Source: CALBRZ01 sp964511065 (GTDB lineage Bacteria; Planctomycetota; Planctomycetia; Pirellulales; S012-138). Taken from it: a stretch of DNA of 64,000 nt. The stretch's first letter is position 1. Each line of letters starts with the position of its first letter. The position numbers and the translations under genes were made by a program. Where the stretch lies: assembly GCA_964511065.1 (NCBI GenBank), contig CAZEEG010000010.1, positions 1-64,000 of the forward strand, given 5' to 3'. The notes under the pieces are model-generated. The model did not search any database and was not told where the DNA came from. It saw only the letters and a list, made by a program, of their open reading frames with translations. Of the stretch, positions 27,667 to 37,013 are shown piece after piece.

Positions 27667-30243
27667 ATGCTCGACTTTGAACAACTCGGCGCGTTCTACC
27701 TGGGCCGAGAATTCGATCTGTCTGCCCGACGGCTTCGCGACGAACTGCTGCTTTACGACTCCAAAGACCTCACCACGCATGCAGTATGCGTGGGCATGAC
27801 CGGTAGCGGCAAGACCGGGCTTTGCTTGGGCCTGTTGGAGGAAGCGGCCATCGACGGTGTTCCCGCCATCGCCATTGACCCCAAGGGCGATCTGGGCAAC
27901 CTGTTGCTGACGTTTCCCGAGTTGAAGCCCGAGGATTTTCTGCCGTGGATCGACCCGGCAGCGGCAGCCCGGGAAGGAAAAACGCCCGAGGAGTTTGCCG
28001 CCGAAACGGCCAAGCGGTGGCGGCAAGGGTTGGCCCAGTGGGGGCAAGGACCGGAGCGGATTGCCCGCTTTCGGGAAGCGGCCGATATCGCCATCTACAC
28101 GCCCGGCAGTAGCGCCGGCCTGCCGTTGACTCCGCTGCGCTCGTTCGACGCGCCGCCGGCCGCGGTTCGCGACGATGGCGACCTGCTCCGCGAGCGTGTT
28201 ACCTCGGCCGTCTCTGGATTGCTGGGCCTGATCGGCGTGAATGCCGATCCGGTTCGCAGCCGCGAGCATATCCTGCTGGCCAATCTGCTCACCTTGGCCT
28301 GGCAGCAGGGGCAAGGACTCACCATTCCCGATCTCATTCGCCAGGTTCAGTCGCCGCCCATCGCCACCGTGGGCGTGGTCGATCTGGAAACATTCTTCCC
28401 CACCAGGCAGCGGGCGGAACTGGCGCTGGCCCTCAATAACCTGTTGGCTTCGCCAACGTTTGCCGGCTGGATGGAGGGGGAACCGTTGGACATTCAGCGG
28501 TTGCTGTATACCGATGCCGGCGGGCCACGGCTATCCATTGTCTCAATTGCTCACCTCTCCGACGCCGAGCGGATGTTCTTCGTCACGCTGCTGCTGGGCG
28601 AAGTCCTGGCTTGGGTGCGGGCGCAGGCGGGAACGTCCAGCCTGCGTGCCCTGCTGTACATGGACGAAATTCAGGGGTATTTTCCGCCCGTCGCAAATCC
28701 CCCTTCCAAGGCGCCGATGCTGACGTTGCTCAAGCAGGCCAGGGCGTTTGGGCTGGGGGTGGTGCTGGCAACGCAAAACCCCGTGGACCTGGATTATAAA
28801 GGACTCTCCAACACCGGCACGTGGTTCATCGGTAGATTGCAGACCGAACGCGACAAGGCCCGCGTGCTTGAAGGGCTCGAAGGAGCCTCCGCACAAGCCG
28901 GTGCGGCGTTCGACCGCCAGCAAATGGAACAAACCCTGGCGGCATTGGGGCAGCGCGTGTTCCTGATGAACAACGTGCACGAAGATCGGCCGGTGATCTT
29001 TCAAACCCGCTGGGCATTGTCGTACCTGCGCGGTCCGCTGACGCGCACGCAAATTCGCCAACTGACCGAGCAGCGCCTGGCAGCGAAGGGCCAAGGCGGC
29101 GAAGCCTCGGGAACGACCAGCGCCCCGTCGTCCCCGCCGCAAGTGGTCGGTTCTGCGACACCGGAAGACGTTCTGTTGCCCGACGATCTGTTCGCCGATG
29201 CGGCCGTGCCGGGAGACGCACCGCCCAAGGCACAAGCATCGCGCGGGCCTCTGCCCACTTCATCTCTGCCGGCGGCGCCGTCTGAAGTTTCGGCGGCTAG
29301 TTCGCCCTCTGGCATGCGGCCGATTCTGCCGGCAGAGGCGGGCGAGTGTTTCCTGGTAACAAAAACAGCGACGCCTGGCGAAACCGCCAGCTACCGGCCT
29401 GCGCTGCTGGCTCGTGCGCGGTTGCATTTCGTGCAAAGTCGCAGCCAGGTCGACCACTGGGAGGAGCTAGCACTGCTGTGTCCTTTGACCAGCGACGATT
29501 TGCCCAATCCGCTGTGGAACCATGCTCAACTGATTGAGCCCGGCAAGCTGCATACCGTCGATGAGCCCGTCAAGGGAGCCACCTTTGCGGCCCCGCCGGC
29601 AGAAGTGCTGCGAGCCAAGAGCTACAGCGGCTTCGCAACCAAGTTAAAGGACTATCTCTATCGAAACCGCACGCTGACGTTACACCGCTCACCCGAACTC
29701 AAAATGGTTTCTCGGCCGGGTGAGAGTGAGCGCGATTTTCGTGCCCGGGCGGCACAGGTGGCCCGAGAGCATCGCGATGAAGCCAAGGAACACTTGCAAT
29801 CGCGGTATGCCTCGAAGCTTGATACTTTGCAGCGGAAGATTCACACGGCTGAAGCCCGCGTCGCCCGGGAGAAAAGCGAACTGCAGCAGGCATCGCTGGC
29901 GACGACGGTTTCGTTGGGAGAATCCATCTTCGGGAGCTTGTTTGGCCGCAAGCTATTGAGCCGGACCAATGTCAGCCGGGCGTCGCGGACGGTGCGCGGC
30001 TTGGGGCGGGCACGCCAGCAACAAGCCGATGTCGCCCAAGCCGAAGCGGCACTCGCGCGGCTGCTCGAGGAGCGGGCCGAGCTGGGGCGGGAGTTGGAAC
30101 AGGAACTGGCGAAGATCGCTCACGATTTCCACCCCGACCGCTTGAAGCTGGAACCCGTGGTGATTCGCCCTCGCAAGTCGGACATCCAGGCGGAACCGGT
30201 CCGACTGGTATGGATTCCGGTTTCCACTTCTGGCATGCCATGA
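27667..30243 (+). CDS. HerA/DUF87-like ATPase with long C-terminal coiled coil
   Basis: 858 residues. Residues 1-40 begin FEQLGAFYLGREFDL and lead into Walker A GMTGSGKT (43-50). The strand and acidic pair LYMDEIQGYFPP (about 327-338) is the Walker B site, and ATQNPVDLDYKGLSN is the sensor-like block seen in HerA/TraG/FtsK-type pumps. After about residue 480 there is a low-complexity Pro/Ser/Ala linker. The C-terminal region (about 590-858) contains a helical, Arg/Glu-rich coiled coil (about 680-820) and a short beta segment (VRLVWIPV). Family members translocate DNA or protein; this one has no adjacent NurA nuclease, relaxase or restriction gene, so its role is open. The start at 27667 follows GGTGGAG; the frame is open from 27592. 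Confidence 0.8.
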   Translation: MLDFEQLGAFYLGREFDLSARRLRDELLLYDSKDLTTHAVCVGMTGSGKTGLCLGLLEEAAIDGVPAIAIDPKGDLGNLLLTFPELKPEDFLPWIDPAAAAREGKTPEEFAAETAKRWRQGLAQWGQGPERIARFREAADIAIYTPGSSAGLPLTPLRSFDAPPAAVRDDGDLLRERVTSAVSGLLGLIGVNADPVRSREHILLANLLTLAWQQGQGLTIPDLIRQVQSPPIATVGVVDLETFFPTRQRAELALALNNLLASPTFAGWMEGEPLDIQRLLYTDAGGPRLSIVSIAHLSDAERMFFVTLLLGEVLAWVRAQAGTSSLRALLYMDEIQGYFPPVANPPSKAPMLTLLKQARAFGLGVVLATQNPVDLDYKGLSNTGTWFIGRLQTERDKARVLEGLEGASAQAGAAFDRQQMEQTLAALGQRVFLMNNVHEDRPVIFQTRWALSYLRGPLTRTQIRQLTEQRLAAKGQGGEASGTTSAPSSPPQVVGSATPEDVLLPDDLFADAAVPGDAPPKAQASRGPLPTSSLPAAPSEVSAASSPSGMRPILPAEAGECFLVTKTATPGETASYRPALLARARLHFVQSRSQVDHWEELALLCPLTSDDLPNPLWNHAQLIEPGKLHTVDEPVKGATFAAPPAEVLRAKSYSGFATKLKDYLYRNRTLTLHRSPELKMVSRPGESERDFRARAAQVAREHRDEAKEHLQSRYASKLDTLQRKIHTAEARVAREKSELQQASLATTVSLGESIFGSLFGRKLLSRTNVSRASRTVRGLGRARQQQADVAQAEAALARLLEERAELGRELEQELAKIAHDFHPDRLKLEPVVIRPRKSDIQAEPVRLVWIPVSTSGMP

Positions 30244-30272
30244 GCCGTGGCGGTTGCGCCGCGGCCACGCGG

Positions 30273-30304
30273 CCCGGCGGGGCCGATGCTGCTCGGCCGC
30301 CGGG
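30273..30304. terminator. GC-rich hairpin between convergent genes
   Basis: The arm CCCGGCGGGGCCGA pairs with TCGGCCGCCGGG, with one two-base bulge. It lies between the stop of the HerA-like gene (plus) and the end of the GNAT-like gene (minus), where a bidirectional terminator is expected. No clear T-run is present. Confidence 0.45.
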
Positions 30305-30324
30305 GATATCTTTCAGCCAACTGG

Positions 30325-31467
30325 CTATTCAACCGGGGGATCGGGCGGCGGATAATCGTACATCCGGTAGCGCTTGACGAGATTGGCACCGCCTTTTTCC
30401 AGGCCCAACCGGGCCATGTCGTTGGTTTCCGAGATCCACGAGAACTCGGCCTCAACCAATCCCAAGGCCAGGCCCTTGGGGATCAAACCGGCCATCAGCA
30501 CCAGGCCGATGCCCCACCGCTGGAACTCCGGTACCACGTCGATGCTGATGATCCGAATGCGGCGCAAGTTTCGCCGGGCCTTGAGCAGCTTGAACACGCC
30601 GAACGGGAACAACCGGCCGTTGATCTGCTTGATGACCGGGTTGAAGTCCGGCAGGCCGAGGATGCAGCCCACGGTCTTGCCTTCCACCTCGGCGGCCAGC
30701 GCCATTTCCGGCAACACCAGGTGCTTGAGATTTTTGGCCGTGACTTTCAGTTCGTCCGCGGTAAAGGGCACAAAGCCCCACATGCCGATACAGGCACGGT
30801 TGTAGGTTTCCAGGAACAACTCCACTTCCTGCATGAACCGTGAATGGTCCATCTCGCGGAGCGAAACGCCCGTCCGATCCACGATCTGGTGGAACAAGGG
30901 TTCCAGCCGCTCGCGGACCTCGGGCAGTTGGTCCAGTTGGCCCATGTAGGCCAACAGGTCGTGCGTTTTACGGAAACCGTATTCTTCGATCAGCCGCTCA
31001 TAGTAGGGCGGATTGTAGGTCATCATGAAGGTGGGCGAACTGTCGAAGCCTTCGATCAGCAGGCCGCATTCATAATTCATCGACGGATTGGCCGGGCCGC
31101 GAATCTCCTGCACATTCCGCTCGGCAAGCCAGGCCCGGGCGGCATCGAACAGGGCATTGGCCGCTTCCTGGTCGTCGCGGCATTCGAAGAAGCCGAAGAA
31201 ACCGCGGTTTTCCTTGTGCACGCGGTTGTGTTCGTGGTTGAGGATGGCAGCGACGCGGCCACATACGGTGCTTCCTCGCCGAGCCACGAAGGTTTGGATT
31301 TCTGCGATCTTTTGAAAGGGGTGGTATTTCCACCCCAGCAACTGCTTCTGGTTCCGCTGCAAGGGGGGAATCCAATAAGGATCGTCCCGATACAAATCCC
31401 ACGGAAAGTTGAAGAAGTCTTTGCGATCGTGGCCGGACTTCACCGGCGATACCACCACGTCAGCCAT
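30325..31467 (-). CDS. GNAT-like N-acetyltransferase family protein, substrate unknown
   Basis: 380 residues with no signal peptide. The N-terminal part (DFFNFPWDLYRDDPYWIPPL) and the central NPSMNYECGLLIEGFDSSPTF-type block belong to a large bacterial family usually labelled N-acetyltransferase. The C-terminal part (IISIDVVPEFQRWGIGLVLM) carries the acetyl-CoA pyrophosphate-binding Q/RxxGxG/A loop as QRWGIG. The first half looks like a second, diverged acyltransferase fold. The start at 31467 is the beginning of conserved sequence; the frame is open to 31599. It converges with the HerA-like gene and is not obviously in an operon. Confidence 0.75.
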   Translation of the reverse strand: MADVVVSPVKSGHDRKDFFNFPWDLYRDDPYWIPPLQRNQKQLLGWKYHPFQKIAEIQTFVARRGSTVCGRVAAILNHEHNRVHKENRGFFGFFECRDDQEAANALFDAARAWLAERNVQEIRGPANPSMNYECGLLIEGFDSSPTFMMTYNPPYYERLIEEYGFRKTHDLLAYMGQLDQLPEVRERLEPLFHQIVDRTGVSLREMDHSRFMQEVELFLETYNRACIGMWGFVPFTADELKVTAKNLKHLVLPEMALAAEVEGKTVGCILGLPDFNPVIKQINGRLFPFGVFKLLKARRNLRRIRIISIDVVPEFQRWGIGLVLMAGLIPKGLALGLVEAEFSWISETNDMARLGLEKGGANLVKRYRMYDYPPPDPPVE

Positions 31468-31671
31468 CGGAATGATCCAAACGTCTGTTGAGACGAGGAA
31501 AAACAAGTAATGTAGGTGCGGGCCGGACCGGGGGTCAACACGCCCTTTGGGGAGCGGCAAGCAGCAGCAGGCGCTGCTCGCCGCTGGAACCTGGTGCATT
31601 GTTTACGGGCGGGCAACTTATGCCGCCGCCCCTGAAACCATTTTTGGGGGGGCAGCAGTGCATGCCTTCCC

Positions 31672-31718
31672 AAACAAAAGCCGCCAACCCCCGATCGGCG
31701 CACGGGGGCCGGCGGCTT
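31672..31718 (-). terminator. Intrinsic terminator of the DRR-repeat protein gene
   Basis: Arms at 31678-31693 and 31703-31718 pair except for two central bases. On the minus strand the stem is followed by TTTTGTTTGG. It lies about 70 bases after the stop of the gene at 31787. The remaining gap (31468-31786) holds no gene. Confidence 0.7.
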
Positions 31719-31786
31719 GATGGTCATTGCCCGATTCTCGGCGGATGGAGCAGCCAGGAATCCTAGCGGGCGGTGCAGATTCGACC

Positions 31787-32203
31787 CTATTCCGCCATGG
31801 ACGCATCGTCCGCTTCCGCGGCCAGGTCCTCAGCAGGATTGGCACCGCTGGCCGGTGCATCCGCGGCGGCCAACGCATCGGCGGCCACCATTTCCGCTTC
31901 TCCCTTGCGGTAGCCAAGATCGCGAATCACTTCGAGAATCTCGCTACAGGTAGGGAACATGCGTCCGCTGCGGCGCTTGTAGGCGTCCAGCGCGTTCATG
32001 AATTCGATTTCGTCGTTGGTGTAATCGCGCTCGCAGGTCGTGGGGTCGATCTGCCGGCGGCGTTGCACCTTGCGGCGCTCGGTCTGGCGGCGTTCGACAG
32101 CGACCGGCTCATCCTTTTTCCGGCGATCCGTTTCTTTGCGGCGGTCCTTCGCTCCTCGACGGTCGACCGTGATGGCTTCGTTCGACACTTTGCTCTTCGT
32201 CAC
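31787..32203 (-). CDS. DRR-repeat small cytosolic protein, function unknown
   Basis: 138 residues, starting with GTG 10 bases after AAGGGGAG. Residues 12-50 are extremely basic with repeated DRR/ERR units (DRRGAKDRRKETDRRKKDE), suggesting nucleic-acid, membrane or c-di-GMP-type contacts. A compact helical segment follows (YTNDEIEFMNALDAYKRRSG then FPTCSEILEVIRDLGYRK), which could be a small DNA-binding fold. The tail is Ala/Asp/Glu-rich and probably disordered. I do not recognise a named family. It has its own terminator. Confidence 0.75.
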   Translation of the reverse strand: MTKSKVSNEAITVDRRGAKDRRKETDRRKKDEPVAVERRQTERRKVQRRRQIDPTTCERDYTNDEIEFMNALDAYKRRSGRMFPTCSEILEVIRDLGYRKGEAEMVAADALAAADAPASGANPAEDLAAEADDASMAE

Positions 32204-32997
32204 GGAGCGGTTCTCCCCTTCATGGCTTGCGGTCTGTACGTCAGACCAGGTGATGTTGGTAATGCCTGTTGCTTGCTCGACTCGGCCACATCCCGATGGC
32301 CGAAGCAGTTGTTGGGCAGTACGAGTACGCCGGGGGCTTTCAAGGAGGCAGGTGCTAAGTGTGCCCGGCGATTAGGGAGATCGACGCGGCAGGGTGTTAA
32401 AGTTTACCGGTCAGGAAAACGGTACGGTTTTGCTCGATGGTGCAAAGAGTTCCGATCTGCAAAAGTTTCCGCTTGTGGCAAGCCCTGCCGAAAGCGTCTG
32501 GCAAACATAGCTCGCGAAGAGGGGCCGTGTACGGCTGCCGCCACAGAAACACCGCGCTTACGAAAGAAAGGAAACCTGGAACACTCCGGTTGCACCGCCT
32601 GAGCGTCCAAGTCCAACCGTGCCGACATTGTCGAACACGTTGCTTACGTCATCGAAGACCGTGCCGCGAAGCCCCACCAGCCTGATCGGACCGGAGTGCC
32701 ACGCTTCCGTTTGCCGCACCAGAGACGTTCTTTCTGCGGCTCGGCGTGTGGAACGCCAGACACGCATCGCGCAACGATCCCTGCATTTGCGCTGATCCGT
32801 ACCAGTAGGTAAGAATCCGGCGCTGGTTCGGCTCGCACCGCGCCAGCCCCTCCAGTGGAATGCCAAACGCCCTCAGTAGCCGAGTGATTTCTGGCGACTG
32901 AGGGCGTCGTGGATGGGGGCTGTCGTGGATGGGGCTTATGCCGGTTACAGCGATGATCGGCGTGGATGGCCAACCAGCGACCGTACGGCACCTGGCG
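32204..32997. other. Long gap with no secure gene
   Basis: About 800 bases. A minus frame at 32649-33020 gives a partly protein-like stretch (SPEITRLLRAFGIPLEGLAR, then ILTYWYGSAQMQGSLRDAC). However, it has no ribosome binding site, contains the hairpin at 32867-32907 and overlaps the end of the metallopeptidase gene. It could be the remains of a decayed gene. The rest shows nothing. Confidence 0.4.
32867..32907 (-). terminator. Hairpin downstream of the zinc metallopeptidase gene
   Basis: A perfect 11-bp inverted repeat (ACGCCCTCAGT at 32867-32877, complement at 32897-32907) with a 19-nt loop. On the minus strand it is followed by TTGG, a weak T-stretch. It begins 91 bases after the metallopeptidase stop. 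Confidence 0.5.
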
Positions 32998-33678
32998 TCA
33001 ATCGCGGTTGCTGCCTCCAAAACGGAGCACGTAGTACAGCAGGATCATCACCGCCTGCAGCGTGGCGGCGACGTAGGTCCAAGCGGCCGCGTTGAGCACA
33101 CGGTTCACGGGTTCCATTTCGTATTGGCCCACAATCCCGTGACCGACCAGGAGTTTCTTGGCGCGGTTACTGGCGTCGAACTCCACCGGCAGATTGATCA
33201 ACTGGAAGAACACAACCGCGGCGAAGGCAATGATGCCCACCCAAACCAGCGGTTGTAAGTTCATGATCGCGCCAAAGATGATCATCATGATTCCTAACCC
33301 GCTGCCGAAGTTGGCCACAGGCACGGCCGCGTTCCGAATCACCAATGGGGCATAGCGCTCGGCATCCTGCAGGGCATGGCCAGCTTCGTGCGCGGCGATT
33401 CCCACCGCCGCCATCGAGCGGCCGTTATAGACTTCAGGGCTGAGTCGCAGCACTTTGTGTTGGGGATCGTAGTGGTCGGAAAGGTGGCCGGGCGTCTGCT
33501 CAATCGCCACGTCGTACAAGTGGGCGGAATCGAGAATCTTGCGCGCAGCCTGGGCGCCGCTCTGCCCGGCAGGCTCCTGCGAAGCTTGGGCATATGCCGA
33601 CTTTACGCGGTATTGAGCCCACAACGCCAATAGCAGCGCGGGAGCAATTGCCACGAAATACCAAGGATCGAAAATCAT
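32998..33678 (-). CDS. Membrane neutral zinc metallopeptidase (YugP family)
   Basis: 226 residues. The N-terminal helix (WYFVAIAPALLLALWAQ, 6-22) anchors a domain with the zinc motif HEAGH at 97-101 in the context AAVGIAAHEAGHALQ. Two or three further helices follow (about 118-165 and 197-217). The YugP-type family is membrane-bound with poorly known substrates. The ATG at 33678 follows GGAAGGA at good distance. A hairpin terminator lies downstream and no partner gene is close. Confidence 0.93.
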   Translation of the reverse strand: MIFDPWYFVAIAPALLLALWAQYRVKSAYAQASQEPAGQSGAQAARKILDSAHLYDVAIEQTPGHLSDHYDPQHKVLRLSPEVYNGRSMAAVGIAAHEAGHALQDAERYAPLVIRNAAVPVANFGSGLGIMMIIFGAIMNLQPLVWVGIIAFAAVVFFQLINLPVEFDASNRAKKLLVGHGIVGQYEMEPVNRVLNAAAWTYVAATLQAVMILLYYVLRFGGSNRD

Positions 33679-34084
33679 AGTCCTTCCTGTCAGAGGCGTC
33701 GTGCCAAGGGAATGTCGTTACTTAGCAATAGCTAAAGGGCCAGTCTTTGGGGGGCGTCCGGTTCCAGCCATCCGGGAGCCCCCTGGTTGGCGGTTTCCGG
33801 CAGGCAGCCAGCTTTTGTGCCGCCGAATCTTGTCCACCGGCGATTGTCACTCGCAGGGCCGGCCAATTTGGCAGACGTTTCGCGCCAATCTCGATGGATC
33901 GCAAATTGTGTTCCAATTCCCAGTGAAAGCAATATCGGTTTTGTCGCTATTGGTACGAACGGGCGGTGGCCGCGGTTCGGTCAAATCCGCGGCAGATCCC
34001 GCCGAACTTTAGTGTCCAAGTGGCGACCTTGAAACCCGTTACGATCTGAGCCAGCGAGGCCGCTACACACTGCGTCGTGGGGGG
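33679..34084. other. Intergenic region upstream of the metallopeptidase gene
   Basis: About 400 bases between two minus-strand genes. No gene, clear promoter or strong hairpin was recognised. Confidence 0.4.
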
Positions 34085-35437
34085 TTACTCGCACTCTGAG
34101 AGGGCGCAACTCAGGATGTCTACCGCCGTCTTGGCTTGTTCCTCGCGGACCACCAGCGGGGGGCAGAGCCGGACGCTGCTGGTTCCACAAGGCAGCAGCA
34201 ACAATCCCTTCTGGAAGCAGCATTGGATCAGGCGATCGCGCTGCTCGACGGCGGGTTCCTTCGTATGGCGGTCCTTCACCAGTTCGATCGCCAGCATGAG
34301 GCCGCGCCCTCGAACGTCGCCGACCTGGGGGTGCATATCCGCCAGCGGCCCTAGCCGCTCCAGCAGAAACTCGCCGACCTCGACCGTATGCGCCAGCAAT
34401 CCCTCCTCAAGCAGGGCAATGGTTTCCAGCGCGGCCGCGCACGAAACCGGGTTGCCGCCGAAGGTGCTGGCGTGCGCGCCCGGCGGCCAGTTCATGATGG
34501 ATGCATCGGCCACGATCGCTCCCAGCGGCATTCCCGATGCGATGCCCTTGGCCATGCAAATGATGTCGGGCACCACCTCCCAATGCTCCAGGGCGAACAT
34601 CTTGCCGGTGCGGCCCATGCCGGTTTGGACTTCGTCGGCCACGAACAGGATGCCGTACCGCTGGGCCAATTCTTTCAGTTCGCGATGGAAGTTAAGTGGC
34701 GGCACGATGTATCCGCCTTCACCCTGAATCGGTTCCACCACGATCGCCGCCACTTCTTCCGGCGGCACAAATTGTTTGAACAGCACCTCCTCGAGGTATC
34801 GGGCCGGCGCTTCGCCAACGTCGCCAAAGCGAGCATCGTATTGCGGCCGGTACGGATTGGCGTAGCCCACATGGAATACATCGGACAACAATGGCCCAAA
34901 TCCGGAGCGTTGCACGCTCTTGCTGGCCGTTAGCGATAGCGCCCCCAGCGTGCGTCCGTGGAAGGCTCCGTGAAATGCAATCAGTTTGCTGCGGCCCGTG
35001 TGGAACCGGGCCAACTTGATGGCCGCTTCGACAGCTTCAGCTCCCGAGTTCGTAAACAGCACCTTGCGGTCGCCATCGCCCGGGGCAATCTGGGCGAGTT
35101 TCTCGGCCAAGTCGGCCTGGGGCTGGTAATAAAAGTCGGTGCCCGACATGTGAATCAACTGCCGCGCTTGCCGCTCGATGGCGGCCACCACACGAGGATG
35201 TGAATGGCCGGTGGTGCAAACCGCAATGCCAGCGGTGAAGTCGAGGAAGCGGTTGCTGTCCAGGTCTTCCAGCACCACACCGGCACCGCGAGCGGCGGCC
35301 AATGGATACATGCGGGTATACGAAGGCGAGGTAAAACGCGTGTCGCGCTCGATCAGGGCCTTGGTCTTGGGGCCGGGCAACGGAGGGTGGATCTCCGGCG
35401 CGTTCAGTGCGTCCAGCGATTCATTCCAATTTCCCAT
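34085..35437 (-). CDS. Class III PLP-dependent aminotransferase
   Basis: 450 residues, fold type I, class III (acetylornithine/4-aminobutyrate/lysine/2-aminoadipate group). PLP-contact motifs are NSGAEA (130-135), FHGAFHGRT (155-163), ADEVQTG with Asp268, and the Schiff-base Lys297 in MAKGIASG. The ATG follows GGAGG with a 5-base spacer. The substrate cannot be read from the sequence. It is divergent from a DUF1338 protein of the 2-oxoadipate dioxygenase family, and 2-oxoadipate is the transamination product of 2-aminoadipate. A role in lysine/2-aminoadipate catabolism is therefore a reasonable inference, with 4-aminobutyrate or ornithine the main alternatives. Confidence 0.93.
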   Translation of the reverse strand: MGNWNESLDALNAPEIHPPLPGPKTKALIERDTRFTSPSYTRMYPLAAARGAGVVLEDLDSNRFLDFTAGIAVCTTGHSHPRVVAAIERQARQLIHMSGTDFYYQPQADLAEKLAQIAPGDGDRKVLFTNSGAEAVEAAIKLARFHTGRSKLIAFHGAFHGRTLGALSLTASKSVQRSGFGPLLSDVFHVGYANPYRPQYDARFGDVGEAPARYLEEVLFKQFVPPEEVAAIVVEPIQGEGGYIVPPLNFHRELKELAQRYGILFVADEVQTGMGRTGKMFALEHWEVVPDIICMAKGIASGMPLGAIVADASIMNWPPGAHASTFGGNPVSCAAALETIALLEEGLLAHTVEVGEFLLERLGPLADMHPQVGDVRGRGLMLAIELVKDRHTKEPAVEQRDRLIQCCFQKGLLLLPCGTSSVRLCPPLVVREEQAKTAVDILSCALSECE

Positions 35438-35988
35438 ATCGGCCTCCGTTATGTAGGGTGATTTCGGCCGCTGTTCGGCCGCCGCGGCGGTTCATCGCTC
35501 CACATGCTGCCACCGGTATGCGATATGCCAATGGCTTGATGCGAAGGGGCGGTTGTCCGGCAAATCCCGGCGGTGCCATTTGCCGACTCGCCGGAAATGA
35601 AAGCTACAAGCAAGCTGGATGCCGCAACCTCGGCATGACAGTTGTGGCGGGCGCAGTGGTTGCCATTGGTGCGATTCCAGGAGAATTCTACGGTCCCAGT
35701 CCCGCAGGAGAAGGGTGCGCCAGGCCGTACCGGCCCGGTGCGCGAGGTGCTATTCCAAGTGCCCCCCATCAATCTGCCCCCCGCGGGCGCAGCCTGTTGC
35801 CAGCATCGCCCATATAGTTACATAGTTGGCTCTTGGGAGGAGTAGAACCCCCGGCCACTTCCGCAAGACAGCGGCCGAGCGCCCAGGGGGCGGTGAAGGA
35901 CCGCGGCTGCCGTGCGGCAGTGGTTTTGCCAACCAAGTGTGGGAAGCCGGTTTCATCGTTGCCGTTCAAGCGTTAGGAGGTCACCGTC
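35438..35988. other. Divergent intergenic region between aminotransferase and DUF1338 genes
   Basis: About 550 bases that should contain promoters for both genes and any shared regulator site. No gene is supported and I found no compelling operator. Confidence 0.4.
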
Positions 35989-36957
35989 ATGTCGAACGAT
36001 TCCTCGTCCATTTCGACGCCTCACGCGGACATTGGTGGCCAAAACGCCCAGCAACGGTTCGCCTTGGACCTGTTTGATCGCTTGTGGCAGCGTTACCGGG
36101 AACGGGTCAGCCACGTGCGCAGCTATGAGCAGGTGGTGGCCGATCACGGCGGCACGTTTGTCAACGACCACATTGCCTTCCGCACGTTTGCCTGCCAACG
36201 GCCCATGGTCGGCATCAGCAGCGTATCGAGGCTGTTTGAAGCTCTGGGATATCGGGCGGCCGGGTGTTATTTCTTCGCTGACAAGCAGCTTTCGGCGCTG
36301 CACTTTCAGCACCCTCATCCGCAGTTCCCCAAGCTGTTCATCTCGGAGTTATGGACTTGGGAATTACCGGAGACCGTGCGCGCCACGATTGAATCCATCG
36401 TGGCCCGGCATCGCGACCCGATCGAGAGTGCCGTGCTGGCGGCGCTGGCCGGCATGGCGGAAAACGAGCCGAGCGAGGCTCAATACGAAGCGCTGCTGGA
36501 CCAGGCGCTGGACTGGATCGAACAACTCCCCTGGACTCCGCCTGAGAAGCGCGAGGTCGAACTGGTCAACCAGGAAAGCCAGTATGCAGCTTGGGTGCTG
36601 GTGCATGGCTACAACGTGAACCACTTCACGTCGCTGATCAACAGCCACGGCGTCGAGAGCCTGGACGACATTGAAAAGACCGTGGCCGCGCTGAAGGCGG
36701 CCGGCGTGCCGATGAAGGACCAGATCGAAGGCGAGCGCGGCACGAAGCTGCGTCAAACGGCAACGGCCGCGGCGGTGATCGATGTCAACGTGCTCGATGC
36801 CGGGCAGGCGACCACCATGCCCTGGACGTACGCCTATTTTGAACTGGCCGAGCGCGGGATTGTGCGCGACCCCGAAACCGGCCAGGAAACCCGCTTTGAA
36901 GGGTTCTTGGGACCGCAGGCAACACAACTCTTTGAAATGACACGGCTAGCCAGGTAG
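35989..36957 (+). CDS. DUF1338 protein, 2-oxoadipate dioxygenase/decarboxylase-like
   Basis: 322 residues. The characterised member (HglS of Pseudomonas) is an Fe(II) enzyme turning 2-oxoadipate into D-2-hydroxyglutarate in lysine breakdown. A likely metal triad can be read here: His61 in NDHIAFRTF, His212 in NVNHFTSL and Glu285 in AYFELAERG. Arg65, four residues after the first His, matches the substrate Arg of HglS as I recall it. The protein is clearly shorter than HglS and lacks much of its C-terminal part, so the exact substrate may differ. The ATG follows TTAGGAGG. It diverges from a class III aminotransferase. Confidence 0.88.
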   Translation: MSNDSSSISTPHADIGGQNAQQRFALDLFDRLWQRYRERVSHVRSYEQVVADHGGTFVNDHIAFRTFACQRPMVGISSVSRLFEALGYRAAGCYFFADKQLSALHFQHPHPQFPKLFISELWTWELPETVRATIESIVARHRDPIESAVLAALAGMAENEPSEAQYEALLDQALDWIEQLPWTPPEKREVELVNQESQYAAWVLVHGYNVNHFTSLINSHGVESLDDIEKTVAALKAAGVPMKDQIEGERGTKLRQTATAAAVIDVNVLDAGQATTMPWTYAYFELAERGIVRDPETGQETRFEGFLGPQATQLFEMTRLAR

Positions 36958-37013
36958 GCCAGGTGGCGTGCAGCAGCCATTTGCCCTTTGATTGCGTTCG
37001 TGCTCAGCCGTAG

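Noticed and set aside
30325..31467. GNAT-like gene and HerA-like gene as a two-gene defence system
   Set aside because: They converge rather than form an operon, and a hairpin separates them; no other defence gene is nearby.
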